DNA of 64,000 nucleotides from Streptomyces aureocirculatus (GTDB taxonomy: Bacteria; Actinomycetota; Actinomycetes; Streptomycetales; Streptomycetaceae). The notes beneath the pieces are model-generated. The model searched no databases and had not been told where the DNA came from. It saw only the letters and a program-made list of their open reading frames with translations. Positions 8,714 through 17,687 of the stretch are shown here, piece by piece. The number at the start of each line of letters is the position of its first letter. Within the stretch, counting starts at the first letter, position 1. The DNA lies in the NCBI RefSeq assembly GCF_000720475.1, contig NZ_JOAP01000015.1:124001-188000 (forward strand), given 5' to 3'. A program made the translations under genes and the position numbers.

Positions 8714-9109
8714 TCAGAAAAAGACCCCGCACGTCAGCAACACATTCGCGTACGGAGTCGCCTCCCCGGTACGGACGACGAGCCGCGCCCCCGCCGAGCG
8801 CTCCTTCAACTCCTCGTGCGACACAAGCCGCAGCGCCGCACCGGGAAACCGCCGCTCCAACAGCGCCGCCGTCCCCGGACTGGCCTCCCTGACCTCACGC
8901 GCCGCCACCGCACCCTCCACCACGAGCTCCGCGAGCAACCCGTCGAGCACCTGCGCGAACGACGGCACCCCGGCGACGAACGCCAGATCCACCACCCCCG
9001 GCCCCGCAGGCACCGGCATCCCCGCGTCACACACCAGGACCCGGTCACCGTGCCCCAGCTCAGCGACCGCACCCGCGAGACGGCGATTGAGTATCCCCGC
9101 CTTCTTCAC
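8714..9109 (-). CDS. rbsD: D-ribose pyranase RbsD
   Basis: 131 aa from a GTG at 9109, which overlaps the stop of rbsK (GTGA). The N-terminus MKKAGILNRRLAGAVAELGH matches RbsD closely, with catalytic His20 in ELGHGD and the following VLVCDAGMPVP. The C-terminal TGEATPYANVLLTCGVFF is the family signature. RbsD interconverts beta-pyranose and furanose forms of D-ribose so that ribokinase can act. It is the last gene of the ribose operon and is translationally coupled to rbsK. Confidence 0.93.
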   Translation of the reverse strand: MKKAGILNRRLAGAVAELGHGDRVLVCDAGMPVPAGPGVVDLAFVAGVPSFAQVLDGLLAELVVEGAVAAREVREASPGTAALLERRFPGAALRLVSHEELKERSAGARLVVRTGEATPYANVLLTCGVFF

Positions 9110-10053
9110 CGCGCCCCACCTCCCGCCGCGGGCCCGTCCGCCGCACCGAGCGCCGCCACCTCCTCGCCCGACGGGTACGACACCTGCGCCCCGGCCCGCG
9201 TCACCGCGAGCGCCCCCACCTTCGCCGCGTACCGCGCCGCGGTCTCCAGGTCCTCGCCCACGCCCAGACGCCACGCGAGCGCCGCCGTGAACGCGTCCCC
9301 GGCGCCCGTCGTGTCCACGGCGTCGACCTTCACTGAAGGGACCCGCGCCGTCCCGTCCGGGCCCGCGACGAGGGCGCCCTCACCGCCGAGGGTCACCACC
9401 ACCGACCGCGGGCCGAGTTCGAGGAGCCGCCGCGCCCAGTCCTCCGGCTCGTCCGGCACCTCGGCACCCGCCCCGCGCAGGATCACCCGCGCCTCGTGCT
9501 CGTTCACCACCAGCGGATCACAGGCCCCGAGCACCTCGCCCGACAGCGGGGCGGGCGGCGACGGGTTCAGGACCAGACGGGTCCCTGCGGGCAGCACCCG
9601 CGCCACCTCGGCGACCGTCTCCAGGGGAATCTCCAACTGCACCGACACCACCCGGGCCGCCTCGAAGAGGCTCCCCGCCGCCCGCACGTCCTGCGGCGTC
9701 AGCCGCGAGTTGGCGCCCGGCGCCACCACGATGCTGTTGTCGCCCGAAGGGTCCACCGTGATCAGGGCGACCCCGGTCGGCGCGCCGCCCACCAGGACCC
9801 CCGCCGTGTCCACGCCGGCCGAGCGCTGCGAGTCGAGCAGCAGCCTGCCGTACGCGTCGTCGCCGACCCGGGCCAGCAGCGCCGTGCGCGCCCCGAGCCG
9901 GCCGGCGGCCACCGCCTGGTTCGCGCCCTTGCCGCCCGGATGGACGGCCAGGTCCGAGCCGAGCACCGTCTCACCGGCGCCGGGCCGCCGCTCGACGGCC
10001 GTCACCAGGTCGGCGTTGGCCGAGCCCACGACCAGCAGGTCGTAGTCATGCAT
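9106..10053 (-). CDS. rbsK: Ribokinase RbsK (PfkB family)
   Basis: The 315-aa product shows both PfkB signatures. The N-terminal one is HPGGKGANQAVAAGRLGA (about 38-55). The C-terminal one is DTTGAGDAFTAALAW (about 250-264) with the catalytic Asp. The start MHDYDLLVVGSANADLV is standard for ribokinase. It phosphorylates D-ribose at O5 with ATP. Within the operon it follows the transporter genes and overlaps rbsD. The 177-bp gap upstream holds a 15-bp tandem repeat. Confidence 0.93.
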   Translation of the reverse strand: MHDYDLLVVGSANADLVTAVERRPGAGETVLGSDLAVHPGGKGANQAVAAGRLGARTALLARVGDDAYGRLLLDSQRSAGVDTAGVLVGGAPTGVALITVDPSGDNSIVVAPGANSRLTPQDVRAAGSLFEAARVVSVQLEIPLETVAEVARVLPAGTRLVLNPSPPAPLSGEVLGACDPLVVNEHEARVILRGAGAEVPDEPEDWARRLLELGPRSVVVTLGGEGALVAGPDGTARVPSVKVDAVDTTGAGDAFTAALAWRLGVGEDLETAARYAAKVGALAVTRAGAQVSYPSGEEVAALGAADGPAAGGGAR

Positions 10054-10111
10054 CGTGGTTCTGCCTTTCCGTTCTTTCCCCGTGGAACTCTTCTTTCCCC
10101 GTGGACTCTTT

Positions 10112-10171
10112 CCCCGTGGGGCGGGACCCCGTGGGGCGGGACCCCGTGGGGCGGGACCCCGTGGGGCGGGA
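10112..10171. repeat. 15-bp tandem repeat (4 units) inside the ribose operon
   Basis: Four perfect units of CCCCGTGGGGCGGGA lie between rbsK and the rbsCB fusion, followed by a degenerate fifth. Upstream, at about 10072-10111, are three shorter TCTTTCCCCGTGG units. Each unit contains CCCCGTGGGG, so the array can form alternative hairpins in the mRNA between transporter and kinase genes. It may set the relative expression of the two halves of the operon. Confidence 0.85.
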
Positions 10172-10230
10172 CCCCGCGGGGCCCCGAGAGCGTGTGCCCC
10201 CGCGCGCGGCCGCGCCGCGCGCGGGGAACC

Positions 10231-12195
10231 TCACTTGAACCGTGCCACGTTCCGCGCCGTGACCACCTTCACCGGCACCTTCACCACCGCGTCGACCTTC
10301 TTGTCGTCCGCCGCGGCGATCGCGTTGCGCACCGCGATCCGGCCGAGCTCGGCGGGCTGCTGCGCCACCGACGCGTACAGCGTGCCCGCCTCGACCGCCT
10401 TCAGGCCGTCGGGGGTGCCGTCGAAGCCGACCACCGACACCGACTTGCCCGCCTTGTCACCGAGGGCCTTGACCGCCCCGAGCGCCATCTCGTCGTTCTC
10501 CGCGAACACGCCGTCGACGCCCCGGTTGCCCTGGAGCAAGTTGGTCATGACGTCCAGGCCCTTGGTGCGGTCGAAGTCCGCGGGCTGCTTGGCGACGACC
10601 TTGATGCCGGGGTACGCCTTGATGCCCTCGGCGAAGCCCTGGCCGCGCTCGCGGCTCGCGGAGGTGCCCGCCGTGCCCTGGAGCACGACGACCTCGCCCT
10701 TGCCGCCGAGCTTGTCGGCGAGGGCCTTCGCCGCCTGCTTGCCGCCCGCGACGTTGTCGGAGGCCACCAGGGTGGCCACGTCCGCCTTGTTCACCCCGCG
10801 GTCCGCGGCGACCACGGGGATGTCGGCCTTGTTCGCGGCCCGCGCGGCCGGGCCCGCGGCGTCGGAGTCCACCGGGTTGACGATGACCGCCTTCATGCCG
10901 CCGCTGGTGAAGTTCTGCAGTTGGTTGGCCTGCTGGGAGGCGTCGTTCTGCGCGTCCGTGACGGTCAGGTCGACGCCCGCCTTCTCGGCCTCCGCCTGCG
11001 CGCCCTGCTTCATCTGTACGAAGAAGGGGTTGTTGAGGGTGGACAGGGACAGGCCGATCTTCGTCGACGTACCGGACGAACCCGAGTTGAACACGGACAC
11101 CGCGGCGATCACGGCGGCGGCGACCACGGCCGCGACCGTGTACTTGAGCGCCTGCGGGCCCTTGCGCCCCGACCCCGACGACGTACCGCCCACGGCTCCG
11201 CCGCCCGCACCGGCCTTCCTGCGCAGCGTGTCCAGGAGCACGGCGAGCGCGATCACGACACCGATGACGACCTGCTGCCAGAACGCCGACACGGACAGGA
11301 GGTTGAGGCCGTTGCGGAGGACCGCGAGGATCAGCGCGCCGATCAGCGTGCCCGACGCCTTGCCGACGCCGCCCGCGAGGCTCGCGCCGCCGATGACGAC
11401 CGCCGCGATGGCGTCCAGCTCGTAGCCCTGCGCGGCCTGCGGCTGCGCCGACACGAGCCGGGAGGCCAGGACGATGCCCGCGACGGCCGCGAACAGGCCC
11501 GAGAGGGCGTAGATGACGATCTTCTGCCGCTTGACCCGGAGGCCCGAGAGGCGCGCTGCCTCCTCGTTGCCGCCGATCGCGTACATGGAGCGGCCGATGT
11601 ACGTACGGGACAGGATCACCGCGGTGACCACACCCATGACGACCATCACGATGACCGGCACCGGCAGCCACCCGCCGAGCGTGTCACCGACCCTGGAGAC
11701 CGAGTCGGGGAACGGGATCGGGCTGCCCTGCGAGATCACCAGGGACAGGCCGCGCCCGATCGACAGCATGGCGAGCGTCGCGATGAACGGCGGCAGTTTG
11801 CCGTACGCGACGAGCGCGCCGTTGACCAGGCCGCACGCGATGCCCGTGGCGATCGCGAGGAGCACGGCGAGCCAGACGGGCACGCCCTCCTTCGCCGCCG
11901 TCCAGGCGAGGACCGTCGCCGACAGGGCCGCCACGGAACCGACCGACAGGTCGATGCCCGCCGCCACGATGACGAAGGTGACGCCGAACGCGAGGATCGC
12001 CGTCACGGCCGCCTGCACCCCGACGTTGAGCAGGTTCTGCGTGGTCAGGAAGTCGCCGGAGAGCAGCGACATCGCGACCACGAGGACCACGAGGGCGCTG
12101 AGCGCGCCGTTGTCGAGCAGGATGCGGCGTAGGTCCGGGCCGCTGCCCGCGCCGCCGGTGCCCGTCTTGTCCGGCCGGGTGTCAGTGGTTGCCAC
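10231..12195 (-). CDS. Fused ribose-type ABC permease and substrate-binding protein (RbsC-RbsB)
   Basis: One 654-aa protein joins two normally separate transporter parts. Residues 25-335 are an RbsC-like permease with 8-10 helices and the family stretch GVTFVIVAAGIDLSVGSVAA. After a Gly-rich linker, another hydrophobic helix (about 352-372, VAAVVAAAVIAAVSVF) leads into an RbsB-type sugar-binding domain (about 383-654). That domain begins KIGLSLSTLNNPFFVQM, with ERGQGFAEG and DGVFAENDEMALGA. In the fusion the binding protein is tethered to the permease instead of being a lipoprotein. GTG start; 14-bp overlap with rbsA. Substrate probably ribose, judged by rbsK and rbsD downstream. Confidence 0.9.
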   Translation of the reverse strand: MATTDTRPDKTGTGGAGSGPDLRRILLDNGALSALVVLVVAMSLLSGDFLTTQNLLNVGVQAAVTAILAFGVTFVIVAAGIDLSVGSVAALSATVLAWTAAKEGVPVWLAVLLAIATGIACGLVNGALVAYGKLPPFIATLAMLSIGRGLSLVISQGSPIPFPDSVSRVGDTLGGWLPVPVIVMVVMGVVTAVILSRTYIGRSMYAIGGNEEAARLSGLRVKRQKIVIYALSGLFAAVAGIVLASRLVSAQPQAAQGYELDAIAAVVIGGASLAGGVGKASGTLIGALILAVLRNGLNLLSVSAFWQQVVIGVVIALAVLLDTLRRKAGAGGGAVGGTSSGSGRKGPQALKYTVAAVVAAAVIAAVSVFNSGSSGTSTKIGLSLSTLNNPFFVQMKQGAQAEAEKAGVDLTVTDAQNDASQQANQLQNFTSGGMKAVIVNPVDSDAAGPAARAANKADIPVVAADRGVNKADVATLVASDNVAGGKQAAKALADKLGGKGEVVVLQGTAGTSASRERGQGFAEGIKAYPGIKVVAKQPADFDRTKGLDVMTNLLQGNRGVDGVFAENDEMALGAVKALGDKAGKSVSVVGFDGTPDGLKAVEAGTLYASVAQQPAELGRIAVRNAIAAADDKKVDAVVKVPVKVVTARNVARFK

Positions 12196-13825
12196 GGGAG
12201 TCCTCCTTCGCGTCCCCCGCAGGGGTGTTGTCGTTGTCCACGGGGGCGTCGGTCGCCGCGGGCGCCGTCGTCGCGGTCGCCGTCGCGGAACCGGTGCCGA
12301 CGGCGAGCGCCATCACCGCGTCCTGCGTCGCCTCGGCCGCGTCGAGTTCACCCGCGAGGCGGCCGTGGGCCATGACCAGGACCCGGTCGCTCATGCCGAG
12401 CACCTCCGGCAGATCGCTGGAGATCATCAGGACGGCGTGTCCCGCGGCCGTGAGTTCGTTGACGAGCTGGTAGATCTCGACCTTCGCGCCGACGTCGACG
12501 CCCCGCGTCGGCTCGTCGAGGATGAGGACCTTGGCCTGGGCGAGCAGCCACTTGCCGATGACGACCTTCTGCTGGTTGCCGCCGGAGAGGGTGCGCACAT
12601 GCTGGCCGAGCCCGGCCATCCGCACCCCGAGCTGCCCGGCGATCCGCTCGGCCGCGGTCCGCTGCGCGCCCCGGTCCACGAGCCCCGCCCGCGTCGCCGC
12701 CCGCAGCGTCACCAGGCCCAGGTTCTCCTCCACGGACGCGTCGAGGACCAGGCCCTGGCCCTTGCGGTCCTCCGGTACGAGGCCGATGCCGGCCCGCATC
12801 GCGGCGTACACGTCGTGCCGCGGCAGGGCCCGGCCCGCGACCTCCACCGTGCCCGCGTCATAGGGGTCCGCGCCGAACACGGCCCGCGCCACCTCGGTGC
12901 GGCCAGCGCCCACGAGGCCCGCGACGCCGACCACCTCACCGGCGCGCACCTCGAAGCCGACGTCGTGGAAGACACCGTTCCGGGTGAGGCCGCGGACGCG
13001 CAGCAACGGCGCGTCCCCGTCGGCCCGTGGCGTCCCGCCGGAGCGTTCGCGCGGGTACTGCTGCTCGATGGAGCGGCCCACCATGAGGCGGACCAGCTCG
13101 TCCTCGGGTGCCGACGCGGGCACCCGGCCCACGCTGCGGCCGTCCCGCAGCACGCTGACGCGGTCGCCGAGCGCGGCGATCTCCTCCAGGTGGTGGGTGA
13201 TGAAGACGACGCCGACACCGTCGGCGCGCAGGCCGCGCACGATGGTGAAGAGTTTCTCCACCTCCTCGGAGGTGAGCACGGCCGTCGGCTCGTCCATGAC
13301 GAGCACGCGCGCGTGCAGGCTGAGCGCCTTGGCGATCTCCACCATCTGAAGGCGGGCGATGCCGAGGTCGCGGCAGCGGACGCGCGGAGAGACGTCGACG
13401 CCCACGCGCGCGAGGAGCTCGGCGGCGTCGGCCTCCATCTGCTTGCGGTCGATGAGGCCGAAGCGGCGCGGCTGCCGGCCCAGGAAGATGTTCTCGGCGA
13501 CCGTGAGGTCGGGGACGAGGTTGAACTCCTGGTGGATGGTGGCGATCCCGAGCCGCTCGGCGTCCTGCGCGCCGTGGATGCGCACCTGCTCGCCGCCGAC
13601 GAGGATCCGTCCGGCGTCGGGCTGGTGGGCGCCGGAGAACATCTTGATGAGCGTGCTCTTGCCCGCGCCGTTCTCGCCGAGGAGTACGTGTACCTCGCCG
13701 CCGCGCAGATCGAAGTCGACACCGTCCAGGGCGACCACGCCGGGGAAGGCCTTGCGGATGCCCTCGACACGCAGCAGTTCCGGCGCGTCCTGCACGGTGT
13801 CGCTCACCGGAGCGGGGCCAGTCAT
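12182..13825 (-). CDS. rbsA: Ribose-type ABC transporter ATP-binding protein (RbsA)
   Basis: 547 aa with two ABC cassettes in tandem, as in all RbsA/MglA proteins. The first has an intact Walker A (GENGAGKST, residues 50-58) and Walker B LVMDEPT. The second has the degenerate P-loop GLVGAGRTEVAR, signature LSGGNQQKVV and LILDEPTRGVD, also usual for this family. It energises import through the fused RbsCB. Its ATG overlaps the stop of the upstream regulator (ATGA). The C-terminal 40 residues are an Ala/Thr-rich extension of no recognised role. Confidence 0.92.
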   Translation of the reverse strand: MTGPAPVSDTVQDAPELLRVEGIRKAFPGVVALDGVDFDLRGGEVHVLLGENGAGKSTLIKMFSGAHQPDAGRILVGGEQVRIHGAQDAERLGIATIHQEFNLVPDLTVAENIFLGRQPRRFGLIDRKQMEADAAELLARVGVDVSPRVRCRDLGIARLQMVEIAKALSLHARVLVMDEPTAVLTSEEVEKLFTIVRGLRADGVGVVFITHHLEEIAALGDRVSVLRDGRSVGRVPASAPEDELVRLMVGRSIEQQYPRERSGGTPRADGDAPLLRVRGLTRNGVFHDVGFEVRAGEVVGVAGLVGAGRTEVARAVFGADPYDAGTVEVAGRALPRHDVYAAMRAGIGLVPEDRKGQGLVLDASVEENLGLVTLRAATRAGLVDRGAQRTAAERIAGQLGVRMAGLGQHVRTLSGGNQQKVVIGKWLLAQAKVLILDEPTRGVDVGAKVEIYQLVNELTAAGHAVLMISSDLPEVLGMSDRVLVMAHGRLAGELDAAEATQDAVMALAVGTGSATATATTAPAATDAPVDNDNTPAGDAKEDSRGNH

Positions 13826-14853
13826 GCGTCACTCCTTCGGGTCGTGTCCGTCGTGAGGTGCTCGCCGCACGAGCCGCGTACGACGAGGCGGGCGGGCAGC
13901 GTCACGGACTGCGGGGTGCGGCCCTCGATCAGATCGGTGAGGGCCCGCACGGCGGCACGGCCGAGGTCGTCCGTGGGCTGGGCGATGGCCGTGACGGGCG
14001 GATCGGTGTGCACGAACCAGGGAATGTCGTCGAACGCGGCGAGCGCGATGTCGTGCGGGACGCGCAGTCCGCGCGCGCGGATCGCGTCGAGCGCGCCGAG
14101 CGCCATCAAGTTGTCGGCGGCGAAGACCACTTCGGGTGGTTCGGACAGGGCGAGGAAGCGCTCGGTGGCGCGCCGGCCGCTCGCGGCCTGGAAGTCGCCC
14201 TGGCCGATGTAGGCGTCCGGCAGCGCGAGCCCGTACGCGGCGAGCGCCTCCCGGAACGCGGCCACGCGCTCGCTGCCCGTGGTGGTCGCCGCGGGGCCCG
14301 CGATGATGGCGAGCCTGCGGTGGCCGAGCCCGTGCAGATGGGCGACGAGATCGCGTACCGCCGCCCGGCCGTCGGACCGCACCACGGGCACGTCCACGCC
14401 CGGGATCCAGCGGTCCACGAAGACCGTCGGGGTGCCCGCGCGCGCCGCGTCCAGGACGAGCGGGGAGCCGCCGTCGGCGGGGGAGACGAGGAGACCGTCG
14501 ATGCGGCGGTCCAGGAGCGTGCGGATGTGGTGGTCCTGGAGCTCGGGCCGCTCGTCGGCGTTGCCGAAGATGATGCTGTAGCCGAGCGCGCGCGCCTCCT
14601 CCTCGACGGAGCGGGCGAGCGCGGTGAAGTAGGGGTTCAGTACGTCGCTGATGACCAGGCCGAGCGTGCGCGTCCGGTCCGTCCTGAGGGACCGGGCGAG
14701 CGTGTTGGGCCGGTAGCCGAGCGCGTCCACCGCGGCGAGCACGCGCTCGCGGGCGGCCGGGCTCACGGACGCGTGTGCGTTCAGGACTCGCGAGACCGTC
14801 GCGACGGAGACGCCCGCCCGGGCGGCCACATCCTTGATGCCGATGCCTGCCAC
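13822..14853 (-). CDS. LacI-family regulator of the ribose operon (RbsR-like)
   Basis: The frame is open further upstream, but I choose the GTG at 14853 (343 aa). It sits about 10 bp after GAGGAGG and places the HTH (IKDVAARAGVSVATVSRVLN) at residues 5-24, the family norm. A longer start would translate the operator itself. The sensing domain shows LGLVISDVLNPYFTALARSVEE, RRIDGLLVSP, GLGHRRLAIIAGP and VVFAADNLMALGAL. As first gene of the operon it is coupled to rbsA (ATGA) and is probably autoregulated through the two operators upstream of it. It likely responds to ribose or ribose phosphate. Confidence 0.88.
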   Translation of the reverse strand: MAGIGIKDVAARAGVSVATVSRVLNAHASVSPAARERVLAAVDALGYRPNTLARSLRTDRTRTLGLVISDVLNPYFTALARSVEEEARALGYSIIFGNADERPELQDHHIRTLLDRRIDGLLVSPADGGSPLVLDAARAGTPTVFVDRWIPGVDVPVVRSDGRAAVRDLVAHLHGLGHRRLAIIAGPAATTTGSERVAAFREALAAYGLALPDAYIGQGDFQAASGRRATERFLALSEPPEVVFAADNLMALGALDAIRARGLRVPHDIALAAFDDIPWFVHTDPPVTAIAQPTDDLGRAAVRALTDLIEGRTPQSVTLPARLVVRGSCGEHLTTDTTRRSDA

Positions 14854-14872
14854 TGCCGATGCCACCTCCTCG

Positions 14873-14910
14873 TGGAATCGATTACACGAGGGATTGGAAT
14901 CGATTACACG
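14873..14910. promoter_or_regulatory. Two tandem LacI-type operators
   Basis: The 16-bp sequence TGGAATCGATTACACG occurs twice, at 14873-14888 and 14895-14910. Both copies are identical and start 22 bp apart, about two helical turns. Each carries the palindrome AATCGATT with the central CG typical of LacI-family sites. They lie 20-57 bp upstream of the regulator start, where they could block the operon promoter, and the same-face spacing suits cooperative binding. The ligand is inferred from the genes downstream. Confidence 0.75.
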
Positions 14911-15004
14911 GTGATCTGGCAAGCCCCTGCCCGATGGCCGAAACCCGATCGTGATTTTTGCTGGCGTGGGCGCCTTGACCAGGCAGGGTCGGCAGGGCCA
15001 CTGC

Positions 15005-15138
15005 GCCCCGCAAGGGCGCGGGGAACTGCGCGCTCAGCGCGCGAAAAGCCGCAGTCGCGTCTGCCGAGTGACCAGGCAGATGCGACTGCGGCTTCGTCGT
15101 GGCTGGCAGCGCAGTTCCCCGCGCCCCTTTCGGGGCCC
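15005..15138. repeat. Intergenic inverted repeat, family A, copy 2
   Basis: Outer arms are GGGGCGCGGGGAACTGCGC and GCGCAGTTCCCCGCGCCCC. Inner arms are AGCCGCAGTCGCGTCTGCC and GGCAGATGCGACTGCGGCT. The whole folds into a long interrupted hairpin between the divergent ribose operon and the recD2-like gene. It ends 63 bp before the recD2 start, so it could also influence that gene. Confidence 0.8.
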
Positions 15139-15200
15139 CCGTGCCCCTTGCGGGGCCCCGTGGCGTAGGCGTTGTCAGTGGGCGGGGGTAGCGTCGGGCC

Positions 15201-17459
15201 ATGTCGAGTGCCGCGCAGCGGAGGAGCGCCGACGGCGTCCCCGGACCCCGTACGGCCGTCGTCGAGGGCGTCCTGGAGCGCATCACGTACGCCAACGAGG
15301 AGAACGGGTACACGGTCGCGCGCGTGGACACCGGGCGAGGCGGCGGTGACCTGCTGACCGTCGTCGGCTCGCTGCTCGGCGCGCAGGTCGGCGAGTCCCT
15401 GCGGATGGAGGGCCGTTGGGGCTCCCACCCACAGTTCGGCAAGCAGTTCACGGTGGAGAACTACACGACGGTCCTGCCCGCCACCATCCAGGGCATCCGG
15501 CGCTATCTCGGCTCAGGACTGATCAAGGGCATCGGCCCCGTGATGGCCGACCGCATCACGACGCACTTCGGCGTGGACACCCTCGACGTCATCGAGACCG
15601 AACCGAAGCGCCTCATCGAGGTACCGGGACTCGGCCCGAAGCGCACGAAGAAGATCGCCGCCGCCTGGGAGGAGCAGAAGGCCATCAAGGAGGTGATGGT
15701 CTTCCTCCAGGGCGTCGGCGTCTCCACGTCCATCGCCGTGCGCATCTACAAGAAGTACGAGGACGCCTCCATCTCCGTGGTCCGGAATCAGCCCTACCGC
15801 CTCGCCGCCGACGTCTGGGGCATCGGCTTCCTGACCGCCGACCGCATCGCCAAGGCCGTCGGCATCCCGCACGACAGCCCCGAGCGGGTCAAGGCCGGTC
15901 TGCAGTACGCCCTGTCGCAGTCCACCGACCAGGGCAACTGCTTCCTGCCCGAGGAGCGCCTGATCGCCGACGCGGTCAAGCTCCTCCAGGTCGACACGGG
16001 CCTCGTCATCGACTGCCTGGCCGAGCTCGCGAAGGACCCGGAGGGCGTGGTCCGCGAGTCCGTGCCGGGGCCCGACGGCGGCGAGGACGTCACGGCCGTC
16101 TATCTGATCCCCTTCCACCGCGCCGAACTCTCCCTCGCCGGCCGCCTGCAGCACCTGCTTCGCACCCCCGACGACCGCATGCCCGGCTTCCGGGACGTGG
16201 CCTGGGACAAGGCGCTCGGCTGGCTCGCCGGGCGCACCGGGGCGGACCTCGCGCCGGAGCAGCAGGAGGCGGTCAAGCTCGCCCTGACCAGCAAGGTCGC
16301 CGTCCTCACCGGGGGGCCCGGCTGCGGCAAGTCCTTCACGGTGCGCTCCGTGGTGGAGCTGGCCCGCGCCAAGAAGGCGAAGGTGCTGCTCGCGGCGCCC
16401 ACGGGTCGCGCCGCCAAGCGCCTGGCCGAGCTGACGGGAGCCGAGGCCTCGACCGTGCACCGCCTCCTGGAGCTGAAGCCGGGAGGCGACGCTGCGTACG
16501 ACAAGGACCGGCCGCTCGACGCCGACCTCGTGGTCGTCGACGAGGCCTCCATGCTCGACCTGCTCCTCGCCAACAAGCTGGTGAAGGCGGTGCCGCCGGG
16601 CGCCCATCTGCTCTTCGTGGGTGACGTCGACCAGTTGCCGAGCGTCGGCGCGGGCGAGGTCCTGCGGGATCTGCTCAGCGAGGAGAGCCCCGTGCCCGCC
16701 GTCCGGCTCACCCGTGTCTTCCGCCAGGCGCAGCAGTCCGGCGTGGTCGCCAACGCCCACCGCATCAACTCCGGGCAGCCCCCGCTCACCCAGGGCCTGA
16801 GCGACTTCTTCCTCTTCGTCGAGGACGACACCGAGGAGGCGGGGCGGCTCGCCGTGGACGTCGCGGCCCGCCGGCTGCCCGCGAAGTTCGGGCTCGACCC
16901 GCGCCGTGACGTGCAGGTCCTGGCCCCCATGCACCGCGGCCCCGCGGGCGCGGGCCATCTGAACGGCCTGCTCCAGCAGGCCATCACCCCCGGCCGCCCC
17001 GACCTGCCCGAGAAGCGCTTCGGCGGGCGGGTCTTCCGCGTCGGCGACAAGGTCACGCAGATCCGCAACAACTACGAGAAGGGCGCGAACGGCGTCTTCA
17101 ACGGCACGGTGGGCGTGGTGCAGGACCTGGACGCCGACGAGCAGCGGCTGACCGTCCGCACCGACGAGGACGAGGAGGTGGGGTACGACTTCGACGAACT
17201 CGACGAACTCGCCCACGCCTATGCGGTGACGATCCACCGCTCCCAGGGAAGCGAGTATCCAGCGGTGGTGATCCCCGTCACCACCGGCGCCTGGATGATG
17301 CTCCAGCGGAATCTGCTCTACACCGCCGTGACACGCGCCAAGAAGCTGGTGGTCCTCGTCGGTTCGCGCAAGGCTCTGGGACAAGCGGTCCGCACCGTTT
17401 CGGCGGGCCGCCGGTGGACGGCCCTGGACCACCGGCTCGCCGGCCGCGGGACCGGCTGA
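15201..17459 (+). CDS. recD2: RecD2-like ATP-dependent DNA helicase
   Basis: The 752-aa protein follows RecD2 architecture. It has an N-terminal OB-like region (20-90), helix-hairpin-helix repeats (110-200, including IKGIGPVMADRI and VPGLGPKRTKKI), and an SF1 helicase core. Motifs are Walker A GGPGCGKS (about 371-378), LAAPTGRAAKRL (Ia), Walker B VVVDEASM (about 443-450), FVGDVDQLPSVG (III), FRQAQQS (IV) and the C-terminal AVTIHRSQGSEYPAVV (about 675-690, VI region). RecD2 is a 5'-3' helicase acting in repair outside RecBCD. It is monocistronic, between two unrelated loci. Confidence 0.92.
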   Translation: MSSAAQRRSADGVPGPRTAVVEGVLERITYANEENGYTVARVDTGRGGGDLLTVVGSLLGAQVGESLRMEGRWGSHPQFGKQFTVENYTTVLPATIQGIRRYLGSGLIKGIGPVMADRITTHFGVDTLDVIETEPKRLIEVPGLGPKRTKKIAAAWEEQKAIKEVMVFLQGVGVSTSIAVRIYKKYEDASISVVRNQPYRLAADVWGIGFLTADRIAKAVGIPHDSPERVKAGLQYALSQSTDQGNCFLPEERLIADAVKLLQVDTGLVIDCLAELAKDPEGVVRESVPGPDGGEDVTAVYLIPFHRAELSLAGRLQHLLRTPDDRMPGFRDVAWDKALGWLAGRTGADLAPEQQEAVKLALTSKVAVLTGGPGCGKSFTVRSVVELARAKKAKVLLAAPTGRAAKRLAELTGAEASTVHRLLELKPGGDAAYDKDRPLDADLVVVDEASMLDLLLANKLVKAVPPGAHLLFVGDVDQLPSVGAGEVLRDLLSEESPVPAVRLTRVFRQAQQSGVVANAHRINSGQPPLTQGLSDFFLFVEDDTEEAGRLAVDVAARRLPAKFGLDPRRDVQVLAPMHRGPAGAGHLNGLLQQAITPGRPDLPEKRFGGRVFRVGDKVTQIRNNYEKGANGVFNGTVGVVQDLDADEQRLTVRTDEDEEVGYDFDELDELAHAYAVTIHRSQGSEYPAVVIPVTTGAWMMLQRNLLYTAVTRAKKLVVLVGSRKALGQAVRTVSAGRRWTALDHRLAGRGTG

Positions 17460-17486
17460 CAGCGGTTGTCAACGTACTGCCACCGG

Positions 17487-17580
17487 TTGATCGATCAAAC
17501 GAGTCGGAAAGGTCACAGAGCACTTTCGGAACCGGGATCCAGGGGGCAGGATGAGCAGGTTGGCGGCACTGAGTGCCGCC
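17487..17580. promoter_or_regulatory. Two palindromes upstream of citrate synthase
   Basis: TTGATCGATCAA (17487-17498) is a perfect 12-bp palindrome. At 17562-17580, GGCGGCACT and AGTGCCGCC flank a single G, giving 9-bp arms. They lie about 190 and 108 bp before the gltA start, within a 228-bp leader that holds no gene. Both are operator-like and point to regulated citrate synthase expression. I recognise no known regulator consensus. Confidence 0.45.
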
Positions 17581-17687
17581 AATAGGCCCAATGGTCGACC
17601 CCGAGTGCACTCTCCAGGGCCAAATGGGGGATGGTAGAGACAGTCAGGGCACCTCGAAGAAGAGGCACAACGTCGGTGAGGGATGAC

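Noticed and set aside
9496..12132. An 878-codon plus-strand open frame opposite rbsK and rbsCB
   Set aside because: No domain or ribosome-binding site is visible. The minus-strand genes explain the region fully with conserved motifs.
14854..14922. A longer N-terminus for the RbsR-like regulator beginning at 14922
   Set aside because: It would translate the tandem operators and push the HTH about 23 residues from the N-terminus, unlike the family.
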